Shown here in pieces: positions 8,013 through 17,185 of a DNA stretch of 36,124 bases. The position numbers were made by a program, and so were the translations under genes. The stretch's first letter is position 1. Each line of letters begins with the position of its first letter. The stretch comes from Dehalococcoidia bacterium (GTDB lineage Bacteria; Chloroflexota; Dehalococcoidia; Lucifugimonadales; Lucifugimonadaceae). The stretch lies in contig JAJEGY010000025.1 of assembly GCA_022819585.1 (NCBI GenBank), positions 1 to 36,124 of the forward strand, given 5' to 3'. The notes under the pieces are model-generated. The model searched no databases. It saw only the letters and a program-made list of their open reading frames with translations, and was not told the DNA's origin.

Positions 8013-9068
8013 TCAACCCCGCCACTTCACACGATCTTCCGAGCCATCGTAATCGGCAGTTTCCCCAATGATCCAAGCGTCGTCAAGTTTGGCTAGTAAG
8101 AATTCGACATCCTCTGGCGCGGCGCAAATCACCATCCCGACACCCATATTGAATACGTTGAACATCTCCTCATCGGCGATTTCACCATGGTCTTGTATGT
8201 ATCCGAACAACGGGGGCGGTGACCACGACTCAAGGTCGAGGACTGCACCGACATTTGCTGCCAATGCCCTTGGCACGTTCTTAGCGAAACTGCCGCCGGT
8301 GATGTGCCCCAAACTCTTCACTTTGCTCATTACCGGCCGTAGCGGATTCAGATATGATCTGTGCGACTCAAGCAGCGCCTCACCTAAAGTTCTCCCATCC
8401 ACCGGCAAAGCATCTCTCAACGCACTTGGATCGCTGTCCGTATTGAAAATCGACCTCACCAACGAGTAACCATTAGTGTGCAATCCGCTCGAAGGCAAAC
8501 CGATGAGAACATCCCCGGGCATCGTCGATTCTGGTTTCAGCAGCGCATCGCGTTTAACGCGCCCCACAATAAATCCGACCAAGTCATAGTCCTCGCCGTC
8601 GTAGATGCCCGGCAACGACGCTGTTTCGCCGCCAATCAACGCGCATCCGTTTTCAACGCACGCGGACGCAACACCAGTCAGTATCTCCGCAATCAGCCCC
8701 TCGTCATAACCATTCAATCCGATGTAATCCAAGAAAAACATCGGTTCTGCGCCAGCCGGCAGAATGTCGTTGACGCAGTGATTCACAATATCGACGCCCA
8801 CCGTATCGTGACGCCCCATGGCTTGCGCGATCCGCAACTTCGTGCCAACAGAATCGGTACTTGAAACCGTCAGGTAGTCGCTGTTCGGGTCAATGTCGAA
8901 TACGCCGCCGAATGCGCCTGGCAAGGAAACGACACCACCCACATAAGTCGATTGGGCAATGTCGCCAATGTGTAGCTTCGCACGGGCTGCAGCATTGAGG
9001 TCTACCCCCGCCGCCGCGTATGCACTAGCCGATACTTCTTTCATCCCTACGTCGAGTTCAGGCGACAC
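8013..9068 (-). CDS. purM: Phosphoribosylformylglycinamidine cyclo-ligase (AIR synthetase)
   Basis: PurM (351 aa) closes the imidazole ring of FGAM to AIR using ATP. Family hallmarks are SASAYAAAGVDL at the N-terminus, DSVGTKLRIAQ, DIVNHCVNDI, GGETASLPGIY, LPSSGLHTNGYSLVR and HITGGSFAKNVPRAL. The start drawn is a GTG overlapping the purF stop by 11 bases, which would couple translation. An ATG at 9044, starting MKEVSASAYA, is equally plausible and closer to typical PurM N-termini. Confidence 0.96.
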   Translation of the reverse strand: MSPELDVGMKEVSASAYAAAGVDLNAAARAKLHIGDIAQSTYVGGVVSLPGAFGGVFDIDPNSDYLTVSSTDSVGTKLRIAQAMGRHDTVGVDIVNHCVNDILPAGAEPMFFLDYIGLNGYDEGLIAEILTGVASACVENGCALIGGETASLPGIYDGEDYDLVGFIVGRVKRDALLKPESTMPGDVLIGLPSSGLHTNGYSLVRSIFNTDSDPSALRDALPVDGRTLGEALLESHRSYLNPLRPVMSKVKSLGHITGGSFAKNVPRALAANVGAVLDLESWSPPPLFGYIQDHGEIADEEMFNVFNMGVGMVICAAPEDVEFLLAKLDDAWIIGETADYDGSEDRVKWRG

Positions 9069-10557
9069 CTGCAGGCTCCGTGGCCAGACGATCCATCCGC
9101 AACTTGTCCATTTCTAGTTGGACATCGATCGGATACTTGCCGGTAAAGCAACCCCTGCAATACTCCTCGCGACCAGCGGATACGGCTTCTTCGAGTCCTT
9201 CAAGGCTCAAATACTTCAGGCTGTCAGCGCCGATAATCTCGCAAATCTCGTCAACAGTATGATTGGCCGCGATCAGCTGATCGAGCGTCGCCATATCCAC
9301 GCCGAAGTGACATGTCGATTTGATCGGCGGCGCGGCAACCCGAACGTGAACCTCTTTCGCCCCTGCATCCCTGAGCATACGAACAACGTGTCTAACCGTC
9401 GTACTCCTCACGATAGTGTCATCCACCACGACGATGCGCTTGCCCTTGATAACCTGCTTCATCGCATTGAACTTGGTTCGAACCCCAATTTCTCGCATGT
9501 ATTGATCAGGTTGGATGAACGTCCTGCCGACATAACGGTTCTTCACCAAACCTTCTGAGTACGGGATGTTGGCCTCTGCTGCATAACCGGCTGCATGCGG
9601 TGTAGACGAGTCTGGGATTCCGATTACTAAATCCGCGTCTATAGGGTCCTCCTGATATGCGATCGCTCCCATACGCATTCGGTTCTCATAAGCCAGACTG
9701 CCATCAAGGATGCTGTCAGGTCGGGCGAAGTAGATCTGCTCAAAGATGCACATCTTGTGGGAGGTCGCAGCTTTGGGCCACACCCAACTCTCGACACCAT
9801 CACGATCGACGACCATCACCTCGCCATTCTCCAACTCGCGCACAAATTCAGCGCCGAGGTTGTCGAGGGCCGCAGTCTCGGACGCGAAGACCCAACCACC
9901 GTCCAATTTACCCAGACACAACGGACGGACGCCGAGAGGATCGCGCACAGCGATCAATTCATGTTTGGTCATCATGATCAGGGAATACGCACCACTCAGC
10001 ATCGGCATAACTTGGTCTGAAACCTCAAACCAGTTGTCCCCCGGTGTCTTCGCAAATAGTTCTGCGATGACCTCGCTGTCTGAACTGCCGGAAAACACGC
10101 TGCCGTATTCATCACGGCAGAACTCGCGAAGTTGGAGCGCGTTGATGACGTTGCCGTTGTGTCCCAGTGCAACAGCGCCACGGGGCCCGTAAGCCAATAA
10201 CGGTTGCGCATTCTGGCGACGATTCGAACCAGTGGTGGAGTACCGAGTGTGAGCTATCGCCAAGTGGCCCGGCAGCTTCAGGAGGTCATCCTCTTCAAAG
10301 ACTTGGGAAACAAGTCCGATCTCGGCAGTGACGCTCAACGATGAACCGTTGGACGCAGCAATCCCCGCACTCTCTTGGCCCCGGTGTTGGAGGGCGAATA
10401 TCCCAAAGAACGCGGCACGAGCGGCTTCGTGATCCGGGATATATGCACCGAATATGCCGCATGCTTCCCGCGGCTTTCCATCGCCGACAGCAATGTGTTC
10501 GGCATCGTGTTTTACTGGATCACGCAAATCCGGTGCAGTCGCAACGTGGCGCAACAA
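9058..10557 (-). CDS. purF: Amidophosphoribosyltransferase
   Basis: PurF (499 aa) commits PRPP to purine synthesis by glutamine-dependent formation of phosphoribosylamine. The N-terminal glutaminase nucleophile is the Cys of ACGIFG, preceded by about 33 residues that are presumably cleaved as a propeptide. The PRPP site is VVVDDTIVRSTT. Cysteines in HKMCIFEQIYF, KSTCHFGVD and EEYCRGCFTGKYP match the iron-sulfur-cluster (B. subtilis type) PurF group. The start is a TTG at 10557 without a clear ribosome site. Other starts in the short propeptide region are possible, so the exact N-terminus is uncertain. Confidence 0.96.
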   Translation of the reverse strand: MLRHVATAPDLRDPVKHDAEHIAVGDGKPREACGIFGAYIPDHEAARAAFFGIFALQHRGQESAGIAASNGSSLSVTAEIGLVSQVFEEDDLLKLPGHLAIAHTRYSTTGSNRRQNAQPLLAYGPRGAVALGHNGNVINALQLREFCRDEYGSVFSGSSDSEVIAELFAKTPGDNWFEVSDQVMPMLSGAYSLIMMTKHELIAVRDPLGVRPLCLGKLDGGWVFASETAALDNLGAEFVRELENGEVMVVDRDGVESWVWPKAATSHKMCIFEQIYFARPDSILDGSLAYENRMRMGAIAYQEDPIDADLVIGIPDSSTPHAAGYAAEANIPYSEGLVKNRYVGRTFIQPDQYMREIGVRTKFNAMKQVIKGKRIVVVDDTIVRSTTVRHVVRMLRDAGAKEVHVRVAAPPIKSTCHFGVDMATLDQLIAANHTVDEICEIIGADSLKYLSLEGLEEAVSAGREEYCRGCFTGKYPIDVQLEMDKLRMDRLATEPAGVA

Positions 10558-10645
10558 CCAATTGTGTTAACCCGCCAACATCCATGCACGTGCTACCTCC
10601 ATGTTAACCGTTATTCACATCGAGCGCACGCTTATGGACCGGTGC

Positions 10646-11638
10646 TTACACTGGCGGAACCACCCATTCCGGGTCTTCTCCGCGCGCTACGCGTGCCACA
10701 TTGGCCAATGCATACGCTGTGGCATTGTGCTCTGATTCCAACGCTCGCGTCGCCATGTGAGGCGTGACGACCACGTTCGGCAGATTCGGAAGGTCGTTAT
10801 CGGTTTCAATCGGTTCAACCTCAGTGACGTCCAAACCGGCCCCGAAGATCTGACCATCACTCAGCGCGCGCTTGAGAGCCGCCTCGTCTACGACCGGGCC
10901 CCGACAAGTGTTAACCAGAATTGCACTGTTTTTCATCAACGCGAACTCTCGGTCTGAGATCATGTGACGCGTCGTCCGTTCAAGCGGGACGTGCAAACTC
11001 ACGATGTCGGACGTTTCCAGCAGTTCATCCAACTCTACGAACTTAGCGCCAGCGTCCTTCACGTACTCTTCGTCCAAATCAACAGAGTCGTAATAGACGA
11101 CCTCGCATTCCCATCCCTGCAATCTTTTCGCCACCCTAGACCCGATGCGGCCAAGGCCCACGATGCCGATGCGCTTCCCAACGAGAGTGTGGTACTCGGT
11201 GCGGTCGCCACCGACACCAGCCATCCACGTTCCGTTTTTCACAGATTCGATCTGACGGTCCAGTTTGCGTTCGATCGTCAGCATCAACAGCACGGCATGC
11301 TCTGCCACGGCCACGGCATTGGCTCCGCCGTTATTCGAGACGTTCACACCGAGTTCCGCTAGCGCTGCCTTATCCATCCAATCAGTGCCAGCGCTGAAAG
11401 TCTGGATCAACTTCAGGTTGCCGAGCTTTGAGATGAATTCGGTATCGAACGTTCGAACCCCGGCAGGAATCAGAGCGACTGCGTCCTGACACTCCCGGAT
11501 TACATCATCCATTGGTTGCTCAGTGTCGACGAACCTCAACTCCACTTCTGGATATTCCTTCGCTGCCTTCGCGAGTTCATCTTGTCGCATCTGAGATCTC
11601 GCGTCTCCCATTGGACCCAACAGAACCACTACGGCCAT
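10646..11638 (-). CDS. D-isomer-specific 2-hydroxyacid dehydrogenase
   Basis: 330 aa. An NAD-dependent dehydrogenase of the D-2-hydroxyacid family (phosphoglycerate, glyoxylate or lactate dehydrogenase-like). The Rossmann signature is GIVGLGRIGSRVA. The catalytic Arg lies in NTCRGPVVDE, the Glu in DVTEVEP and the His in VTPHMA. The substrate cannot be assigned by eye. There is no ACT or serA-type C-terminal domain, so it is not a full-length D-3-phosphoglycerate dehydrogenase. It is the first gene of the leftward cluster, 88 bases ahead of purF, and divergent from thrB. Confidence 0.9.
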   Translation of the reverse strand: MAVVVLLGPMGDARSQMRQDELAKAAKEYPEVELRFVDTEQPMDDVIRECQDAVALIPAGVRTFDTEFISKLGNLKLIQTFSAGTDWMDKAALAELGVNVSNNGGANAVAVAEHAVLLMLTIERKLDRQIESVKNGTWMAGVGGDRTEYHTLVGKRIGIVGLGRIGSRVAKRLQGWECEVVYYDSVDLDEEYVKDAGAKFVELDELLETSDIVSLHVPLERTTRHMISDREFALMKNSAILVNTCRGPVVDEAALKRALSDGQIFGAGLDVTEVEPIETDNDLPNLPNVVVTPHMATRALESEHNATAYALANVARVARGEDPEWVVPPV

Positions 11639-11734
11639 CGTTTCAACTCTCGACTTTCTTGCTCAGTCATTCACGTATCGGCGATCTGCCCACCAACGCA
11701 CTCGGTTGGTCGAAAAGTTCGCCACGAATAGCGG

Positions 11735-11742
11735 ATTATACT
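11735..11742. promoter_or_regulatory. Candidate divergent -10 elements between hydroxyacid dehydrogenase and thrB
   Basis: In the 217-base divergent region, the minus strand carries a perfect TATAAT (plus positions 11740-11735), about 97 bases before the dehydrogenase start. The plus strand overlaps it with TATACT (11737-11742). I could not find a good -35 partner at normal spacing for either, so this is only a candidate promoter core. Confidence 0.25.
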
Positions 11743-11855
11743 AATTTGGTAGCGCACATTTCGGCATTCGTCCCACTTCAGCCTGATGGCAACCCGATAA
11801 TCGAAAACGCATCCCTACCTCGCAAGCAAGGGATTTCGCCGTACGCACCAAACCT

Positions 11856-12803
11856 ATGCCCGAGCCAAATCTCCAACGCGCGACCATTCGAGTTCCTGCA
11901 ACCAGCGCTAATCTCGGCCCCGGTTTCGACTGCATCGGCATGGCGCTCGATCTTTGGAACGAGACGGTCGTCACCAAAGGTGACCCAAGCATCACCATCT
12001 CCGGCATCGGCGCCGATTCGCTGCCACACGATGCTACGAACATGATCGCGGCCAGCGCGTCACGAACCTTTAGAGATCTCGGCGTTGACCCAACACCGTT
12101 GGCATTCGACTGCCATAACAGAATTCCGTTGGCCCGAGGATTGGGATCCTCTTCCGCAGCCGCACTTACCGGCATCGCCGCCGCATTCACCTTCGCGGGT
12201 TTGGATGTAGCGGATGCCCAAACTCAGCACCAAATCTTCACTATCGCCGCCGACATCGAGGGTCACCCAGACAACGTTGCCCCGGCTGTATTCGGCGGAT
12301 GCCAAATCGGCATCCATGTTGGAACCGAGAATCCTGGAAAAGACTGGATCATCAGCCGTGTTGGCACAGCGGAGGAACTGAAAGCCGTGGTATTCATCCC
12401 GGATTTCACGATGGCGACTGAAGAAGCCCGGGGTGTTTTATCGGCTGAAATTCCGCGTTCGGATGCCGTATTTAATGTCGGCCGAGCCGCCATGCTGGTG
12501 CATGCTCTTGAAACGCGTCAGTGGGAATTATTGCGACATGCCACTGATGACCGTCTCCACCAACCTCAACGGATCGAAAAACTTTTCCCGAGATTCCGTC
12601 CGATCGCGCGTGGAGCGCTCGATGCAGGAGCGCATGGCGTCTTGCTTTCAGGTGCCGGCCCCTCGGTGTTGGCGCTGGCCACCGACCGCTTCATGACGAT
12701 CTGCTACGAGATGTCGGAAAACGCAAGAAAAGCTCAAGTGAATGGCGAGGCGCTCATTCTCGACATCGCCCAGCAGGGAATGCAGATCACTACCGAACTT
12801 TAG
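11856..12803 (+). CDS. thrB: Homoserine kinase
   Basis: ThrB (315 aa), a GHMP kinase, phosphorylates homoserine in threonine synthesis. Evidence: the N-terminal VPATSANLGPGFDCIG, the GHMP ATP-binding motif PLARGLGSSSAA, EGHPDNVAPAVFGG and the C-terminal GVLLSGAGPSVLAL. The length is normal. The ATG at 11856 places the conserved ATIRVPAT strand at residue 9. lysC follows after 19 bases, so two steps of the aspartate family pathway are linked. Confidence 0.95.
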   Translation: MPEPNLQRATIRVPATSANLGPGFDCIGMALDLWNETVVTKGDPSITISGIGADSLPHDATNMIAASASRTFRDLGVDPTPLAFDCHNRIPLARGLGSSSAAALTGIAAAFTFAGLDVADAQTQHQIFTIAADIEGHPDNVAPAVFGGCQIGIHVGTENPGKDWIISRVGTAEELKAVVFIPDFTMATEEARGVLSAEIPRSDAVFNVGRAAMLVHALETRQWELLRHATDDRLHQPQRIEKLFPRFRPIARGALDAGAHGVLLSGAGPSVLALATDRFMTICYEMSENARKAQVNGEALILDIAQQGMQITTEL

Positions 12804-12822
12804 AGCCGCACCAGACGTAACG

Positions 12823-14067
12823 ATGAACAGAAACAGACAGCTTGTTGTCCAGAAATTCGGCGGTAGCTCTCTTGCCACCGAAGATCTGCTCAGAAACGTG
12901 GCCGAACGAGTTTGTGAGCGCCGCGAACAAGGCGTTGATATCGTTGTCTGCGTCTCAGCTATGGGCGACACAACTGACGAACTCCTCGGGCTGGCAAATC
13001 GTCTTTCGGGTGATCGCTCTCCAAGCCCGCGCGAAACCGATGCGCTCATCTCAACCGGCGAACTGGTAAGCGCATCTCTGATGGGCATCGCGATTCGTGG
13101 GTTGGGACACGACGCTATCAGCCTCAGCGGTCGGCAAGCAGGCATCAGGACCGATGAAACCTTTGGCTCGGCTCGCATCGCGAGTATCGACCCGGCCCGT
13201 GTGCTAAGAGAACTTGAACGAGGAAGAATCGTCGTTGTGGCAGGTTTCCAAGGTCTGACCTTGGCTGATGACACCACGACTTTGGGGAGGGGCGCATCAG
13301 ACCTCACCGCAGTTGCGATATCCGCATCGATCAATGCGGACCTGTGCGAAATCTATACCGACGTGGATGGCATCTTCACCGCAGATCCGCGCCTAGTTCC
13401 GAATGCCGAGGTGATTTCCCACATCGGGTATGAAGAGATGCTTGAGATGGCCTCTCTTGGTGCCAAGATGAACCCTCGATCGATCGAGATGGCAGCAGTC
13501 CACAAGGTGCCGATGCTCATCACCTCAACATTCAACCGCGACGCCAAAGGAACCAAAATCAACAACTTTCAGGACCAGGGTACTGACATGGAGATCCAAA
13601 GAAGCATAACCAGCGTCGTTACCGAGCGATCTGTCGCCCGCGTCACGCTTCACGGAATTGAAGACCGCCCGGGAATCGCGGCATCGATCATGACGCCGTT
13701 GGCAGACGCAGGCATCAGCGTTGACGTAATCGTTCAAAACGTATCTTCCAATGGCTTGACCGACATGTCATTCACCGTTGGGCAAGAGTACCTGCAGCGA
13801 GTCGCTGAGATAACTTCTGTAAACGAAGATGTCGGTTATACCGAACTTGGAACACGCGATGGCCTCGCCAAGGTCAGTATCGTCGGCACGGGAATGACCA
13901 ACTCGCCGGGATACGCGGCGCGAATGTTCCGCGCCTTGGCTAACGCCGGAGTGAATATCGAAATGATCACCACCTCGGAAATCCGAATTACCTGCATTGT
14001 TGAGCAGGATCAGCTAGCCGCAGCGGCAAAGGCGATACACTCCGAATTTGAACTAGAGACCGTTTAA
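12823..14067 (+). CDS. lysC: Aspartate kinase
   Basis: Aspartokinase (414 aa) makes aspartyl phosphate, the entry to lysine, threonine and methionine. VQKFGGSS begins near residue 8, followed by GFQGLT, TLGRGASDLTAVA, YTDVDGIFTADPR and EMASLGAKMNPRSIEMA. Two ACT regulatory domains follow (VTLHGIEDRPGIAASIM, then VSIVGTGMTNSPGYAARMF), so feedback inhibition by lysine and/or threonine is expected. The open frame extends upstream into thrB, but the ATG at 12823 gives the family-typical N-terminus. Confidence 0.95.
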   Translation: MNRNRQLVVQKFGGSSLATEDLLRNVAERVCERREQGVDIVVCVSAMGDTTDELLGLANRLSGDRSPSPRETDALISTGELVSASLMGIAIRGLGHDAISLSGRQAGIRTDETFGSARIASIDPARVLRELERGRIVVVAGFQGLTLADDTTTLGRGASDLTAVAISASINADLCEIYTDVDGIFTADPRLVPNAEVISHIGYEEMLEMASLGAKMNPRSIEMAAVHKVPMLITSTFNRDAKGTKINNFQDQGTDMEIQRSITSVVTERSVARVTLHGIEDRPGIAASIMTPLADAGISVDVIVQNVSSNGLTDMSFTVGQEYLQRVAEITSVNEDVGYTELGTRDGLAKVSIVGTGMTNSPGYAARMFRALANAGVNIEMITTSEIRITCIVEQDQLAAAAKAIHSEFELETV

Positions 14068-14085
14068 CGCGTCGCATGCGCGTCG

Positions 14086-14850
14086 ATGTCAATGGATGAA
14101 ACGAACGAGATACGAATTGTCGGTGATTTTCATAGCGACATCACAGTCATCGTCGTAATCCCCACGTTTAACGAAGCCGAGAACATCCGCAGTATCGTCG
14201 ATCAACTCTTCGCCCTGAACATCACCGGACTTGGGATCCTATTCGTAGATGATGCGTCGCCCGATGGCACGGGCGAAATAGCAGACGGTCTGGCAAACGA
14301 ACATCCTGGGCGACTTGTCGTGGCAAATCGAAGCGGCAAACTCGGGCTCGGTACCGCTTACGTCGCGGGTTTCAAAATCGCTTTAGATTCAGACGCTCCT
14401 TACATAGTTCAGATGGATTGCGACTTCTCACACCCTCCCACCGAGCTTCCGCCGATGGTCGCGGCATTGGACAACGCCGATGTCGTCGTAGGGACTCGCT
14501 ACAGTCACGGAGGCGCGGTCGATCCGAATTGGAAGATGTCCCGTGTGCTGCTCAGCAAGTGGGCAAACTGTGGCATTCGAGCAATCTTGGGTTTGAAAAT
14601 ACACGATGCAACCGGGGGGTTCAAAGCTTACCGTCGCCAAGCTCTTGAACAAATCGGTTTGGATCGACTTACTATCACGGGGTTCGGCTTCCAAGCCGAA
14701 GTAGCTCTCAGGACCCAACGATGCGACTTGACGGTGAAGGAACATCCCTATACGTTCATGGAAAGAACCGCTGGAAAATCTAAGATGTCGGTTCAGATCG
14801 CGCTCGAGGCGTTTTGGCGACTGACGATGCTCAGAATCAAAGCGAAATGA
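14086..14850 (+). CDS. Polyprenol monophosphomannose synthase-like glycosyltransferase (DPM1 family)
   Basis: 254 aa. A family 2 glycosyltransferase close to dolichol/polyprenol phosphate mannose synthases: VVIPTFNEAENI, FVDDASPDGTGEIAD, GLGTAYVAGF, the metal-binding MDCDFSHPP, VVGTRYSHGG and ATGGFKAYRR. It lacks C-terminal membrane helices, so it is the soluble catalytic type that transfers mannose from GDP-mannose to a polyprenyl phosphate at the membrane face. It starts 18 bases after lysC and is probably cotranscribed. Confidence 0.9.
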   Translation: MSMDETNEIRIVGDFHSDITVIVVIPTFNEAENIRSIVDQLFALNITGLGILFVDDASPDGTGEIADGLANEHPGRLVVANRSGKLGLGTAYVAGFKIALDSDAPYIVQMDCDFSHPPTELPPMVAALDNADVVVGTRYSHGGAVDPNWKMSRVLLSKWANCGIRAILGLKIHDATGGFKAYRRQALEQIGLDRLTITGFGFQAEVALRTQRCDLTVKEHPYTFMERTAGKSKMSVQIALEAFWRLTMLRIKAK

Positions 14851-14963
14851 GCGATTGATGGATTTGGATGCGCTCCGATTTGATTGCGTTGCAGAAGCGT
14901 ATGAGAATAGATTAGTTGCCGCTTGCCGCAACTCCCCAGCCAATCTCTAAACACGTGAATCAC

Positions 14964-15986
14964 ATGCCCCCTACCAACTTCACCATCATCGGAGAAAACA
15001 TCCATTGCACCCGTGTCGTCAAACGAGGTGGCATTCGGGGACACGTTTTCGATGATGGTACCGAAGCAGTCAAGTTCAGAGTCGATGGCGAACTTGAATT
15101 CGTCAAGGTCCCTCCGCACTTCGAAAAAACGCAACCTTACCAGCAGGGCAATCTGAAACACTTCATGATCGCTGTCTGGAAAGGTGTCAACTGTGACGGC
15201 AAGGACGCCGCAGAAGGTGAGCGCTATATCAAATATGAGGTCGACAGACAGACGAGGGCGGGGGCCGCGTACCTTGATCTGAACGTTGACGAACTTTCAC
15301 ACCGCGTCGGCGAACAGATCGAAGCTATGCGCTGGCTGGTGCAGTTTGTGCAGTCCGTGTCCGATATTCCGCCGAGCATCGATTCTTCAAACTCTGAGAT
15401 CATTCAAGCAGGGCTCGAAGCGTACGACGGCTCTACGGGCCGACCAATGGTTAATTCAGTCGCTTTGGAGAGACTCGACACATTGGATTTGATAGTTGAG
15501 CACGAGGCGAAGTGCATTATCTCTGCCGCAGCGGAAAGCGGGATGCCGGAAAACGCGGACGACCGTTTAGAGAATGCCACACAGGTGATTGACGCTGCTA
15601 GCGACCGTGGCGTCCCTTTCGGGGACATGTATATCGATCCGCTGTTTTTCCCCGTCTCAGTGGACAAAGCATACGGCCCTCACGCTCTTGAAGCGATCTC
15701 GAAACTCCGGGATCGATTCGGCGGGGATGTCCACATAACCGGCGGCATGAGCAATGTCTCGTTTGGGTTGCCCAAGCGAGCGCTAGTGAATGAAACTTTC
15801 GTAAAGCTTGCGGTTGAAGCTGGCGCAGATTCGGGTATCATCGACCCTATACAGGTCAAAATCGATCGCGCGATGAAACTTGACATGGATTCGCCGCGAG
15901 TCCGATATGCGGTCGACCTGCTGGAAGGCAGGGACGATTTCGCGATGAACTACATCACCGCATACCGTAGCGGCGAACTCGATTGA
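14964..15986 (+). CDS. Methyltetrahydrofolate methyltransferase-like pterin-binding protein
   Basis: 340 aa. A pterin-binding TIM barrel of the AcsE/MeTr and MtgA group, which moves methyl groups between tetrahydrofolate and a corrinoid protein. Visible are TIIGENIHCTR at the N-terminus, AAYLDLNVDE, SIDSSNSEIIQAGL, MVNSVALE, DMYIDPLFFPV and ITGGMSNVSFGLP. Residues about 20-85 form an extra segment absent from minimal family members (AcsE is about 260 aa). No corrinoid protein is adjacent. A TTG at 14916 would extend the frame, but the ATG at 14964 fits better. Substrate and partner are unknown. Confidence 0.82.
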   Translation: MPPTNFTIIGENIHCTRVVKRGGIRGHVFDDGTEAVKFRVDGELEFVKVPPHFEKTQPYQQGNLKHFMIAVWKGVNCDGKDAAEGERYIKYEVDRQTRAGAAYLDLNVDELSHRVGEQIEAMRWLVQFVQSVSDIPPSIDSSNSEIIQAGLEAYDGSTGRPMVNSVALERLDTLDLIVEHEAKCIISAAAESGMPENADDRLENATQVIDAASDRGVPFGDMYIDPLFFPVSVDKAYGPHALEAISKLRDRFGGDVHITGGMSNVSFGLPKRALVNETFVKLAVEAGADSGIIDPIQVKIDRAMKLDMDSPRVRYAVDLLEGRDDFAMNYITAYRSGELD

Positions 15987-16052
15987 TTCGGCTTCCGAAC
16001 CAGCGCCCTCGCAAACCACAAAGCTGACCGCGGTCTCGCGGGGATTAGGTCA

Positions 16053-17024
16053 GTGGTGATAGATCAAAATCCTTCTGAAAACCGTCGCATGCTCAGTCTG
16101 GTCAAAGAGGCGTTTTGGTTCGTCTACCACAACACCAATGACTTCATGTCGGTGAACGGGCATTATCTGGCCGCCGCAATCGCATTCTACGCGTTCCTGT
16201 CCATCTTCCCCCTCACTATCGCATTAATCACTCTTTGGCGGTTCGTGGTTGGACTCGAGGGTTTCGAGGATCGTCTGATCAGCGGAATCGTCACTCAAAT
16301 ACCGGTGCTCGCGGAAACTCCGGGGCCATCTTTCGTGGAAGGCTTCATCCACAACGTCAGCAACGAACCGGCCGTCACTTCTAGCTTGACAGGATTAACG
16401 CTATTCATTGCCGGGATGGGCGTGTTCGGCTCAATACGGAAGAGCGTGAACCTGATCTGGGGCATTCAACAGCCCCGCCCGTTCCTTACCGAACGGGCAA
16501 TCGACTTCATCATGATGATGGTCGCGTCATCGCTCCTGTTCTTTTCAATCGTGCTTTCGGCAGTATTCTCATTCATTCAGGAGATCGCCAGCTTGTTGGC
16601 CACGGATCGGACACCATTTGATCAGTGGTTCCTGCTGACAGCGGGCTACGTCGCTCCTGCAGGGATCACGTATATCGTCTTTTTGGTGGTCTATTGGTGG
16701 CTGCCGAACACGAAGGTTAAGTTTACGGACATCCTTGGAGTCGCCATTTTGGCATCGATCGCCTTCGAGGCCACCAAGTACATATTCATATTTTTCCTGC
16801 GCAATTCGAGTGGATTGTTGACCTCGATCTACGGCAGCATCAGCACGATCATGATGTTCTTCCTGTTTGTCTATATCGAGTCGATCATTCTCCTCGCCGG
16901 AGCGATGCTATCGGCAAAATGGTCGAACTACCTCCGAGTCCGTGATCAAAGACGACAAAACACGATGCTGATCGCTAATCTGCGCCGCATCAACGAGAGC
17001 GACCGAGTGGTCTTCGCGCCTTGA
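16053..17024 (+). CDS. YihY/BrkB-family inner membrane protein
   Basis: 323 aa with about six hydrophobic segments and the family's conserved features: AAAIAFYAFLSIFPL near residue 45, GMGVFGSIRKSVNLIWG, VYWWLPN and SIYGSISTIMMFFLFVYIESII. The family is often mislabelled ribonuclease BN; its true function is unresolved. The start drawn is a GTG at 16053, and an ATG at 16092 is possible. A second, shorter member lies at 25870-26724. Confidence 0.88.
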   Translation: MVIDQNPSENRRMLSLVKEAFWFVYHNTNDFMSVNGHYLAAAIAFYAFLSIFPLTIALITLWRFVVGLEGFEDRLISGIVTQIPVLAETPGPSFVEGFIHNVSNEPAVTSSLTGLTLFIAGMGVFGSIRKSVNLIWGIQQPRPFLTERAIDFIMMMVASSLLFFSIVLSAVFSFIQEIASLLATDRTPFDQWFLLTAGYVAPAGITYIVFLVVYWWLPNTKVKFTDILGVAILASIAFEATKYIFIFFLRNSSGLLTSIYGSISTIMMFFLFVYIESIILLAGAMLSAKWSNYLRVRDQRRQNTMLIANLRRINESDRVVFAP

Positions 17025-17185
17025 CGCCTATCTCTCCTTGCCCCGCACTGCCGATAGCCGATATCAAGACCCTTTGCTAGATCGTCCAAGCCCGAAGGGG
17101 CGGGCCTGCGGCAAAACAGATCCCGAATCAGAGATTGCGACGGAGCACATCTCATCCGTGAGTTTGACAACCTATGACGGTAGTA

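Noticed and set aside
11639..11855. Riboswitch or leader-peptide attenuator ahead of thrB/lysC
   Set aside because: No Thr/Ile-rich leader frame, lysine-riboswitch core or terminator/antiterminator pair could be recognised.
12648..13334. 228-codon minus-strand frame opposite lysC
   Set aside because: Ser/Arg-rich shadow of lysC with no recognisable domain. Similar long antisense frames opposite groEL and the CNNM gene were rejected for the same reason.
16053..17024. Ribonuclease BN annotation for the YihY-type proteins
   Set aside because: This is a historical misassignment. The protein is a polytopic membrane protein without metallo-beta-lactamase nuclease motifs.
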